From Phycisphaerales bacterium UBA1926 (GTDB lineage Bacteria; Planctomycetota; Phycisphaerae; Phycisphaerales; UBA1924): a stretch of 17,386 bases of DNA. The translations under genes were made by a program, and so were the position numbers. Under the pieces are notes generated by a model. That model saw only the letters and a program-made list of their open reading frames with translations, was not told the DNA's origin and did not search any database. Below, piece by piece: positions 7,208-12,973 of the stretch; the first letter of the stretch is position 1; every line of letters starts with the position of its first letter. The stretch lies in contig DDFO01000022.1 of assembly GCA_002337215.1 (NCBI GenBank), forward strand, positions 21,918 to 39,303. Direction: 5' to 3'.

Positions 7208-8317
7208 TTAGACGGCCGTCGTTCTACGTCTCGTCCGCGTCGGCTTCTCGATCACCCGGCCCGTGCCCTTGGTGATCCGCCCGATCGTGTGGACGCTTTC
7301 GCCCATCTTCTTCAGGCGTTTCGCGGTCGCGTCGGCGAAGCCGGGGCGGACGATCAGGCAGTAGCCGATCCCCATGTTGAAGACGCGGCGCATCTCGGCC
7401 TCGTCCACGTTGCCGCGTTCCTGCAGGAACCGGAAGACCGCGGGCGTCTCCCAAGCCGACCAATCGATCTCGGCGTTCACGTCGCCCGGCAGTGATCGCA
7501 CGAGGTTGCCCGCGAGCCCGCCCCCGGTGATGTGCGCCATGCCCGTGATGACCTTCTTGACCGTGTACGCTCGCTGGGCGCGCACGATCTGCTGGGCGTA
7601 GATCCGCGTGGGCGTCATCAGCACCTCGCCCAGCGTCCGGCTCGGGTCGAGATCGGGATACACCTTCGAGAGTTTCAGCTTGCGGGCGCTGATGATCCGG
7701 CGCACGAGCGAGTACCCGTTGGAGTGCACCCCGTCGGACTCGAGCCCGAGCACCACATCGCCCGGCTCGACGCGCGTCGCGTCCATCGCCCGGCTCAGTT
7801 CCACGACACCCAACGAGAAACCCGCCAGGTCGTAGTCACCCGGCTTGTAGACGTCGGGGAGCTCTGCGGTTTCGCCGCCGACAAGCGCACAGCCGGCGAG
7901 CTCGCACCCTCTCGCGACGCCCTCGACCAGCCGCTCGATCATCTGCGGCTCCACGCTGTGGATCCCGATGTAATCCAGGAACAGCAGGGGCTCGGCGCCC
8001 TGGACGATGAGGTCGTTGACGTTCATCGCGACGCAGTCGATGCCGACGGTGTCGTGGACCCCGAGTTCGCAGGCGAGCATGACCTTGCTCCCGACGCCGT
8101 CGGTGCAGGCGACCAGGACAGGGTCCCGATAATTCCGTCGGAAGAGCTGTTCGTTGTAATCGAGGCGAAAAAGCCCCGCGAAACCGCCGGGGTTGTTGAT
8201 CACGCGTGGGCCGTGTGTTCTTCGGATATGCTGCTGGATCCGGCGGACGGCCTCGTCGCCCGCGTCGATATCGACGCCCGAATCTGCATACGTCATCTTG
8301 TTTTTGTTCGCCGGCAT
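7208..8317 (-). CDS. purM: Phosphoribosylformylglycinamidine cyclo-ligase (AIR synthetase)
   Basis: PurM closes the imidazole ring in de novo purine synthesis, turning FGAM plus ATP into AIR in the cytosol. The 369-residue product is slightly longer than E. coli PurM (345). The family opening YADSGVDIDAGDEAV is at 10-24, the ATP/substrate segment ACTDGVGSKVM at 70-80, MNVNDLIVQGAEPLLFLDYI at 98-117, GGETAELP at 147-154, DGVHSNGYSLVR at 195-206, and MAHITGGGLAGN at 260-271. The C-terminus is unusually basic (RTRRRTTAV). The start at 8317 gives a short lead before the conserved opening; it has no strong Shine-Dalgarno, and ATG at 8296 or upstream codons in the same frame (open to 8398) remain possible. 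It stands alone, not beside other pur genes, and is divergent from the methyltransferase gene. Confidence 0.96.
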   Translation of the reverse strand: MPANKNKMTYADSGVDIDAGDEAVRRIQQHIRRTHGPRVINNPGGFAGLFRLDYNEQLFRRNYRDPVLVACTDGVGSKVMLACELGVHDTVGIDCVAMNVNDLIVQGAEPLLFLDYIGIHSVEPQMIERLVEGVARGCELAGCALVGGETAELPDVYKPGDYDLAGFSLGVVELSRAMDATRVEPGDVVLGLESDGVHSNGYSLVRRIISARKLKLSKVYPDLDPSRTLGEVLMTPTRIYAQQIVRAQRAYTVKKVITGMAHITGGGLAGNLVRSLPGDVNAEIDWSAWETPAVFRFLQERGNVDEAEMRRVFNMGIGYCLIVRPGFADATAKRLKKMGESVHTIGRITKGTGRVIEKPTRTRRRTTAV

Positions 8318-8374
8318 CGGTATTCTCGCGCGGGGTGTTCGCGGTTGTAGGGCGTCTGGTGAGCCTGAAACGGG

Positions 8375-8390
8375 CACTCCGGGGGGAGTG
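8375..8390 (+). other. Hairpin abutting the Shine-Dalgarno of the FkbM-type gene
   Basis: CACTCC (8375-8380) pairs with GGAGTG (8385-8390) around a GGGG loop. The right arm ends inside GAGGAG (8390-8395), the likely Shine-Dalgarno of the next gene. It lies in the 89-base divergent region shared with purM. It may affect ribosome access, but this is only suggested by position. Confidence 0.3.
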
Positions 8391-8406
8391 AGGAGCATCG
8401 TTGACT

Positions 8407-9117
8407 ATGAATCCGATCCGGCTCGCGAAAAGAGTCAAGAACCGTATGGTCGGGGTAAAACCCGTCCGGCCGGTCGAGGTGCAATGCCCAAGAGTCTACC
8501 TCGGTTCTCGCTACGGCGGCTGGCATGTCCACGGTGATTCCGTGGGCCCGGAGAGCGTGGTCTACGCCGCGGGTGTGGGCGAGGACACCTCCTTTGACGA
8601 GGCCGTGATCAGCCAGATCGGGTGCACCGTGCACGCGTTCGATCCCACGCCGAGGGCAATCGCGTACGTGGATCGGAAGCGCAGCGAGGGCGGGCTCGAT
8701 GATCGGTTCCGCCTGTACCCCTGGGCGATCGCCCCTGAAGACGGCCGCGCGACGTTCCACCTGCCCCGGAACACCGAGCATGTCTCCGCGAGCCTGCACG
8801 AGAGCGGGATGACGGGGACCGAGGCGATCGAGGTCGAATGCCGGAGCCTCGCGTCGATCATGGCCGAGCTCGGTCACGAGCGGATCGATGTACTCAAGCT
8901 CGACATCGAAGGGGCGGAGTATGAGGTGCTTGAGGAACTCGCGGGAGGCGCCGTGCGTCCCGGGCAGATCCTCTTTGAGACCCACGACGGCATGTTCAGC
9001 GACGGGCGCGCGAAGTCGGAGCGGATGCTCAAGAAGCTGGGTGACGCCGGCTATCGGGTCTTCGCGGTGGACCACTACGGGCGTGAATATTCGATGATCC
9101 ACGATTCGGTGGTCTGA
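8407..9117 (+). CDS. FkbM-family SAM-dependent methyltransferase
   Basis: FkbM-family enzymes use S-adenosylmethionine to methylate hydroxyl groups on sugars or secondary metabolites; the substrate here is unknown. The 236-residue product has the Rossmann-fold SAM motif as VVYAAGVGEDTSFD (51-64), the acidic strand HAFDPTPRAI (76-85) and the family hallmark DVLKLDIEGAEYEVLEEL (161-178), then ILFETHDGMF (188-197). The GVGED form, in place of the classic GANxG, is seen in one branch of the family. GAGGAG at 8390-8395 lies 11 bases before ATG 8407 and 5 bases before TTG 8401; ATG is preferred, but TTG would add only two residues. No glycosyltransferase or polysaccharide cluster is adjacent. The SAM synthetase gene lies downstream, which may be coincidence. 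Confidence 0.88.
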   Translation: MNPIRLAKRVKNRMVGVKPVRPVEVQCPRVYLGSRYGGWHVHGDSVGPESVVYAAGVGEDTSFDEAVISQIGCTVHAFDPTPRAIAYVDRKRSEGGLDDRFRLYPWAIAPEDGRATFHLPRNTEHVSASLHESGMTGTEAIEVECRSLASIMAELGHERIDVLKLDIEGAEYEVLEELAGGAVRPGQILFETHDGMFSDGRAKSERMLKKLGDAGYRVFAVDHYGREYSMIHDSVV

Positions 9118-9123
9118 ATCGGC

Positions 9124-9154
9124 CGAGATCGTCTTGAGGCTCGCGCCGATCTCG
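9124..9154 (+). terminator. Inverted repeat after the methyltransferase gene
   Basis: CGAGATCG (9124-9131) pairs perfectly with CGATCTCG (9147-9154) across a 15-base loop, starting 7 bases after the stop codon. There is no T-run afterwards, so it may be a Rho-type or 3'-end-protecting hairpin and not a true intrinsic terminator. Confidence 0.35.
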
Positions 9155-9220
9155 ATGCCACCCCGGGTCGAAGATCCGCGCTTCTGTGCCGAGCGGAGGC
9201 CTTGCGACGGCCCGCGTGCG

Positions 9221-9355
9221 TGGCCACACCGAGACGGAATTGGCGTGTCGGGGTGGCTAGACTTCGGACCTTTTATCCGTTCCTGCGGATGAACGGAACA
9301 ACGCCGCACACCGTTTTTCTCGCCGCACGCGTGCCGTCCGATCGGGGACCGGCGC
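9221..9355 (+). promoter_or_regulatory. Structured leader upstream of metK
   Basis: Several hairpins lie between the methyltransferase gene and metK. The largest pairs 9221-9236 with 9244-9259 (16 positions, 13 Watson-Crick and one G-U pair, two mismatches, loop GAATTGG). Next, 9276-9282 (TCCGTTC) pairs with 9291-9297 (GAACGGA), in competition with ATCCG/CGGAT (9275-9279 with 9286-9290) and TGCGG/CCGCA (9284-9288 with 9304-9308). A T5 run follows at 9314-9318. A last hairpin, 9331-9339 with 9346-9355 and one bulged C, ends seven bases before the Shine-Dalgarno. Competing stems before a SAM synthetase gene suggest a regulatory leader. I could not match the conserved cores of the SAM-I, SAM-II or SAH riboswitches. 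Confidence 0.4.
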
Positions 9356-9371
9356 AACTTTGGGGATATCG

Positions 9372-10532
9372 ATGCCGAGCCACCTGTTTACCTCTGAATC
9401 CGTCTCGATGGGCCACCCCGACAAGATCTGCGACCAGATCTCGGACGCGATCCTGGACGCGATGCTCACCGACGATCCGCACTCCCGGGTCGCGGTCGAG
9501 ACGATGGTCGCTACAGGGCTCGTGGTCGTCGCGGGCGAGGTGACAACGAACACCTACGTTGATATCCAGGACGTCGTCCGCGAGAAGATCAAGGAGATCG
9601 GCTACACCGATTCCCGGCTCCAGTTCGCCGACCAGTCCTGTGCTGTGCTCGTCGCGCTCAACAAGCAGAGCGCCGACATCGCGATGGGCGTGGACCGCGA
9701 GGGGGCGGGCGACCAGGGCATGATGTTCGGCTTCGCGTGCCGCGAGACCGACGACCTGATGCCGCTCCCGATCCAGCTCAGTCACCGCTTGGTCGAGCGG
9801 CACGCGGAGGTCCGCCGCGAGCAGATCATCCCGGGGCTGCGTCCCGACGCGAAGAGCCAGGTCACGATCGAGTACGAGAACGGGAAGCCGAGAGCGGTGG
9901 ACACCGTCGTGCTCTCGACGCAGCACGACCCGTCGTGGAACAGCCGGCAAGACGAGCTCCGCAAGCAGGTCGTCGAGCACATCCTCAAGCCGGTCCTCGG
10001 CGATCATTGGAACCCCGCGATCACGGTGCACGTGAACCCGACCGGCAATTTCGAGATCGGCGGGCCGCACGGCGACGCGGGCCTGACGGGCCGCAAGATC
10101 ATCGTGGACACCTACGGCGGTCGAGGCCGGCACGGCGGCGGGGCCTTCAGCGGCAAGGACCCGACCAAGGTGGACCGCTCCGCGGCCTACATGGCGCGGT
10201 ACGTCGCCAAGAACATCGTCGCGGCCGGGCTCGCCGACGAGTGCGAGGTGCAGCTCAGCTACGCGATCGGCGTCGCGGAACCCACGAGCGTGTTTGTTGA
10301 CACGTTCGGCACCGCCAAGGCGGACGAGGAGAAGATCGCCGAGGCCGTGCGTTCGGTCTTCCCGCTGACGCCCAAGGGCATCATCGAAACGCTGGGGCTC
10401 CGGAGCCCGATCTATTCGCCCACGGCGCGGCACGGGCACTTCGGACGCAAGCCCTACGAGAAGGGCGGCCACACGTTCTTCCCGTGGGAGAAGACCGACA
10501 AGGTCGATGCGCTCAAGAAGGCGATCGGCTGA
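9372..10532 (+). CDS. metK: S-adenosylmethionine synthetase
   Basis: MetK makes S-adenosylmethionine from methionine and ATP, releasing phosphate and pyrophosphate; it is a cytosolic Mg/K-dependent tetramer in known examples. The product is 386 residues, close to E. coli (384). GHPDK (14-18) is the N-terminal ATP-site motif, [12 protein letters not shown] (111-122) is the first family signature, [23 protein letters not shown] (220-242) forms part of the active site, and [19 protein letters not shown] (255-273) is the second signature with the loop that binds triphosphate. ATG 9372 is chosen because GGGGA (9362-9366) lies five bases upstream; a TTG at 9360 would add four residues. The gene appears to be its own transcription unit, with a structured leader and a strong terminator. 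No key residue seems missing. Confidence 0.97.
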   Translation: MPSHLFTSESVSMGHPDKICDQISDAILDAMLTDDPHSRVAVETMVATGLVVVAGEVTTNTYVDIQDVVREKIKEIGYTDSRLQFADQSCAVLVALNKQSADIAMGVDREGAGDQGMMFGFACRETDDLMPLPIQLSHRLVERHAEVRREQIIPGLRPDAKSQVTIEYENGKPRAVDTVVLSTQHDPSWNSRQDELRKQVVEHILKPVLGDHWNPAITVHVNPTGNFEIGGPHGDAGLTGRKIIVDTYGGRGRHGGGAFSGKDPTKVDRSAAYMARYVAKNIVAAGLADECEVQLSYAIGVAEPTSVFVDTFGTAKADEEKIAEAVRSVFPLTPKGIIETLGLRSPIYSPTARHGHFGRKPYEKGGHTFFPWEKTDKVDALKKAIG

Positions 10533-10579
10533 TCAGAGCCGAGGCCCGGTGGGCCATGGTCGAACACAACCGAATGAAT

Positions 10580-10615
10580 CACGGGGGCGCCGATGTGCGC
10601 CCCCGTGTTCGTTTT
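10580..10615 (+). terminator. Rho-independent terminator of metK
   Basis: CACGGGGGCGC (10580-10590) pairs perfectly with GCGCCCCCGTG (10597-10607) around CGATGT, an 11-bp stem followed by TTCGTTTT (10608-10615). It lies 47 bases after the metK stop. On the other strand the hairpin is followed by ATTCATTC, so it may also help end the convergent gene at 10644-11342. Confidence 0.88.
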
Positions 10616-10643
10616 GCTCGGACTCTCGCATCATTCGCAGCTA

Positions 10644-11342
10644 TCACTCGCAGCGGGAGAGGAAGCCCTGGATGAACAAACCGATGTCGGTCAGGTCAAA
10701 GATGCCGTTGCCGTCCTGGTCTGCCAGGCAGGGCGGCGAGAGATCGAGCGACGAGCGGAGTTCGAGCGCGGTGATCACATCGGGCAGCATGTAGGTCGAA
10801 CCACTCGGCGTGGTGACGGAGTAGAGCACCGGGAGGCTGAGACCCTCGGCGTAGTAGAGACCCTGGCCCGAGTCGTTGAAGCCCGTGAGCGGGAGCGTCG
10901 CGACCAGATCGCTGCCGGTCTGGTTGACAATCTCGATCGAGTAGCCCCCTGCCTCGAAGTCGAGGCTCTGGTAGTCCACGGTGCAGGCCGCGGTGCCGAG
11001 GCCTCCGAGCACCTCGTAGGAGCCGGTGACGGATGTCTGGCCGCCGACGAACGAGGTGACGCCGCCCATTCCGTCGGGCAGGTTGATTGCCAGAAAGTCG
11101 TCGGGATCAAACGGGCCGTCGGTGGAGTAGCCGACCGCGCCGGTCAGGGTCACGGCGTCGTATCCCCCGGTTGTGTGGAGCGTTCCGAAAGACACCCAGA
11201 TGCAGATGTACTCGCTGCGGAAGCAGACACGGGTCGGACGTTCTGCTGCGATTGCCGGTGTTCCGATCAGGGTGATCGCGGCCGTCGATACTGCCGCGAT
11301 TATCGGGGCGCGACAAGACAAAACGCATGGCATACGCATCAT
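10644..11342 (-). CDS. Secreted protein of unknown function with dockerin-like C-terminus
   Basis: This is a 232-residue exported protein that I do not recognise beyond its ends. A signal peptide covers about 1-32 (hydrophobic AAVSTAAITLIGTPAIA, likely cut after AIA at 30-32). The middle (35-200) is rich in Gly, Ser, Thr and short beta-type stretches, with Cys40, Cys47 and Cys120. The tail at 205-231 opens with Cys, continues ADQDGNGIFDLTDIGLFIQGF, and ends Cys-Glu. This matches one half of a dockerin repeat with intact calcium ligands (Asp, Asp, Asn, Asp), bracketed by cysteines as in the larger propeller protein. The start is the first of two adjacent ATGs (11342 or 11339); GGAA five bases upstream is a weak Shine-Dalgarno. 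It converges on metK. The secreted call is firm; function is unknown. Confidence 0.75.
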   Translation of the reverse strand: MMRMPCVLSCRAPIIAAVSTAAITLIGTPAIAAERPTRVCFRSEYICIWVSFGTLHTTGGYDAVTLTGAVGYSTDGPFDPDDFLAINLPDGMGGVTSFVGGQTSVTGSYEVLGGLGTAACTVDYQSLDFEAGGYSIEIVNQTGSDLVATLPLTGFNDSGQGLYYAEGLSLPVLYSVTTPSGSTYMLPDVITALELRSSLDLSPPCLADQDGNGIFDLTDIGLFIQGFLSRCE

Positions 11343-11646
11343 GGCTATTCCGTTTCAAAGTTGACCCAACGGGTCGGGCGGCTCCACACGAGCGGGCGGG
11401 ACCATCGCAGAATCTATATCAAAAAAACAGAGGTGTGGATCATAAAAAAAATAATCTGCATGCTCATTTCCGGAACGGTGGGCGCGCACAAACCAAAGAG
11501 GCCGCCGGCACGCCTGTGATGGAGCCGCAATCGTCAGCGGACGCCACTCCCTCAGACATCGAACGCGACGTTGCAGACAAGAACGCGCGTACACCGGTCC
11601 GGGTGACGCGCGTGACTCAATCCGATGCGACGAAGAACGCGAACGG
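11343..11646. other. Non-coding spacer with A-tracts and an nadD 3' hairpin
   Basis: These 304 bases hold no gene I can support. Near 11411-11466 the sequence becomes AT-rich, with A7 at 11421-11427 and A8 at 11444-11451. Their starts are 23 bases apart, about two helix turns, so the DNA may be curved. On the minus strand TATAGA (11414-11419) could be a -10 element for the secreted-protein gene, but no good -35 accompanies it. The rest is ordinary GC-rich spacer plus the hairpin at 11583-11613. An open frame of 43 codons at 11520-11650 (+) lacks a ribosome site and is not called. Confidence 0.5.
11574..11613 (-). terminator. Probable terminator of nadD
   Basis: ACGCGCGT occurs at 11583-11590 and 11606-11613. 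Because it is self-complementary, the copies pair, and CACC/GGTG (11592-11595 with 11602-11605) extends the stem to 12 bp with one bulged A. Read on the minus strand the hairpin begins 33 bases after the nadD stop and is followed by TTCTTGTCT, a modest T-rich tail. The stem is strong, the tail imperfect. Confidence 0.5.
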
Positions 11647-12360
11647 CTAGCCAACCGGCGGTGACAGCGATGAGTCATCAGCCGATCCATAGAGCCCGTA
11701 CAACTCGATGTACCCCATCACCAACTCGTCGAGCATCTTGTCGGAGTTCTTGCCCTGTTCGATCGCGCTGCGCGCCTCGGTCGAGGCCACGGAGAGGACC
11801 TCGGTATTGACGAGGCGGGGCATCCATTCCGCGGGGTCGTGCCCGATGCTGAGCAGCGTCGAGCGGAATGACTCGCGGGTTGGGCAGGGGTTCCTCAGCA
11901 TCACCGCAGGCTCGGCGTCCTTGAGGATCGCTTCGTGCTCGTGCCAGCGATGGAACGCGATCGCCTGGTCGGCACCAATCAGAAAACGCAGCGGGGTGTC
12001 CTTGTCGACGACGCGCCGGGCTCGCGATATGGTGTCGGCCCAGTAGCTGGGCTCGTTGTCTCGTGAGCGATCGATCTCGTCGGTCCAGATCGCGACCCGA
12101 GGCTTGTCTTGGATCGCCAGGCGGAGCATCTCCAACCGCTGGGCGTCGGTCGCGACGGGCTGCGAAGGCTTGTGTGGGTTCTGGGACGCGGGCACGAAGA
12201 TCAGCCAGCCGGTGTCCGGGAAGACCTCGTCGCGTGCGGCGGTCGCGAGCGAGACGTGCGCCACGTGCGGCGGATCGAACGATCCCCCGAAGAGCAACGC
12301 GGGCGCGTCGGTCGGGGCGGGCCATGCCGTGATCGGTCGGGTCGCCATGTTGTTTTCCAT
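11647..12360 (-). CDS. nadD: Nicotinate-nucleotide adenylyltransferase
   Basis: NadD transfers AMP from ATP to nicotinate mononucleotide, forming deamido-NAD in cytosolic NAD synthesis. The product is 237 residues, a little longer than E. coli NadD (213). The nucleotidyltransferase motif GGSFDPPHVAH is at 25-35, ASQNPHK at 58-64, the substrate-site IGADQAIAFHRWH at 128-140, and the C-terminal STEAR (193-197) replaces the common SSTxIR, still giving the ATP-site Ser-Thr and Arg. PPHVAH in place of PxHxGH is a small variation. The start at 12360 is chosen because a TAGAAT -10-like element sits five bases before it, which would make a leaderless message; ATG 12348 is the alternative. It is divergent from tRNA-Glu and not beside proA, rsfS or obgE, its common partners elsewhere. 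Confidence 0.92.
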   Translation of the reverse strand: MENNMATRPITAWPAPTDAPALLFGGSFDPPHVAHVSLATAARDEVFPDTGWLIFVPASQNPHKPSQPVATDAQRLEMLRLAIQDKPRVAIWTDEIDRSRDNEPSYWADTISRARRVVDKDTPLRFLIGADQAIAFHRWHEHEAILKDAEPAVMLRNPCPTRESFRSTLLSIGHDPAEWMPRLVNTEVLSVASTEARSAIEQGKNSDKMLDELVMGYIELYGLYGSADDSSLSPPVG

Positions 12361-12365
12361 ACCTG

Positions 12366-12371
12366 ATTCTA
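12366..12371 (-). promoter_or_regulatory. Possible -10 element of nadD
   Basis: On the minus strand TAGAAT lies five bases before the nadD ATG at 12360, so transcription would begin at or next to the start codon. A weak -35 (TCGGCA, 12388-12393) at 16-base spacing overlaps the -35 of the opposite tRNA promoter. No Shine-Dalgarno is present before 12360, in line with a leaderless message. Confidence 0.35.
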
Positions 12372-12386
12372 CGTGGGCCGGCCCCG

Positions 12387-12415
12387 TTGCCGATCGAGAA
12401 TCTGACGGCTATCAT
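12387..12415 (+). promoter_or_regulatory. Sigma-70-type promoter of tRNA-Glu
   Basis: TTGCCG (12387-12392) and TATCAT (12410-12415) are separated by exactly 17 bases and match the -35 and -10 consensus at 4 of 6 and 5 of 6 positions. The predicted start near 12422 gives a precursor leader of about 30 bases before the tRNA. This is the best housekeeping-type promoter in the window. Confidence 0.65.
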
Positions 12416-12451
12416 CGCCTCGCTCGATTCGCAAATGCGCGTCGGGCGGCT

Positions 12452-12526
12452 GGCCCCATCGTCTAGTCTGGTCCAGGACACCAGGTTTTCATCCTGGTAA
12501 CGCGGGTTCGAATCCCGCTGGGGTCA
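12452..12526 (+). tRNA. trnE: tRNA-Glu (anticodon UUC)
   Basis: The cloverleaf folds cleanly. The acceptor stem GGCCCCA pairs with TGGGGTC (one G-U), the anticodon stem CCAGG/CCTGG encloses TTTTCAT with anticodon TTC, and the T arm is GCGGG-TTCGAAT-CCCGC. The anticodon reads GAA and GAG as glutamate. The discriminator base is A and the 3' CCA is not encoded, so it must be added by tRNA nucleotidyltransferase. It has its own promoter upstream and a terminator-like hairpin downstream. Confidence 0.96.
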
Positions 12527-12598
12527 TTCCGCTTTGCAGATCCGGACACCCGCTCGGGTCGTCCCGCATCGGCAAACCGCATCCTGTATTCTCACTCG

Positions 12599-12627
12599 GC
12601 CCCGGGATCCCGGGGCTGTTTCGTTGG
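12599..12627 (+). terminator. Terminator-like palindrome between tRNA-Glu and the symporter operon
   Basis: The 18-base perfect palindrome GCCCCGGGATCCCGGGGC (12599-12616) can fold into a 7-bp GC stem with a GATC loop. It is followed by TGTTTCGTTGG, a moderately T-rich tail. It lies 73 bases after the tRNA and 30 bases before the symporter small-subunit start. It probably ends the tRNA transcript, and any read-through would feed the symporter genes. Confidence 0.65.
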
Positions 12628-12645
12628 AATGCACCACCGCACAGG

Positions 12646-12972
12646 ATGTCCATGGCTGAGCCCTCCACACCAGCACCCTCCCAGACGCCACGCCCCCAGA
12701 CACCCGCTTCGCCGCTCGGCGCTCCCGATGCGTCGCGATACTGGCGGAGCAACCTCCGGATCCTGGGCGTGCTGCTCGTGGTCTGGTTCGCGGTCAGTTT
12801 CGGCTGTGGGATTCTTCTGGTCGAGCCGCTCAACCACTTCCGCATCGGCGAGGCAAAGCTCGGCTTCTGGTTCGCCCAGCAGGGCTCGATCTATGTCTTT
12901 CTCGGGCTGATCGCGGTCTACGTCGTGCTGATGAACCGCCTGGATCGCAAGCACGGCTTGCGGGAGGATTGA
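12646..12972 (+). CDS. DUF4212 protein, small subunit of sodium:solute symporter
   Basis: This is the small membrane partner that accompanies VC_2705-type sodium:solute symporters; its exact role in transport is unknown. The 108-residue product has a Pro/Ser/Thr-rich N-terminus (about 1-28), a first hydrophobic helix (39-59, with VVWFAVSFGCGILLVEPLN just within and after it), the family signature LGFWFAQQGSIYVF (72-85), and a second helix to about 96 ending in MNRLDRKHG. This is the usual two-helix layout and length of the family, although the N-terminus is somewhat long. ATG 12646 has no clear Shine-Dalgarno; ATG 12652 (MAEPS) with AGG six bases upstream is an alternative. Only one base separates its stop from the large subunit start, so the pair is almost certainly translated together. 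Confidence 0.9.
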   Translation: MSMAEPSTPAPSQTPRPQTPASPLGAPDASRYWRSNLRILGVLLVVWFAVSFGCGILLVEPLNHFRIGEAKLGFWFAQQGSIYVFLGLIAVYVVLMNRLDRKHGLRED

Positions 12973-12973
12973 G

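Noticed and set aside
9118..9371. Known SAM or SAH riboswitch before metK
   Set aside because: I could not find the conserved core bases of SAM-I, SAM-II or SAH classes. Only generic stems are visible, so no class is named.
9273..10472. Minus-strand frame (399 codons) opposite metK
   Set aside because: It is a shadow of metK, which carries both family signatures and has the expected length.
11520..11650. Possible 43-codon gene on the plus strand
   Set aside because: There is no ribosome binding site, the product is polar and low in complexity, and it overlaps the nadD terminator hairpin and stop codon.
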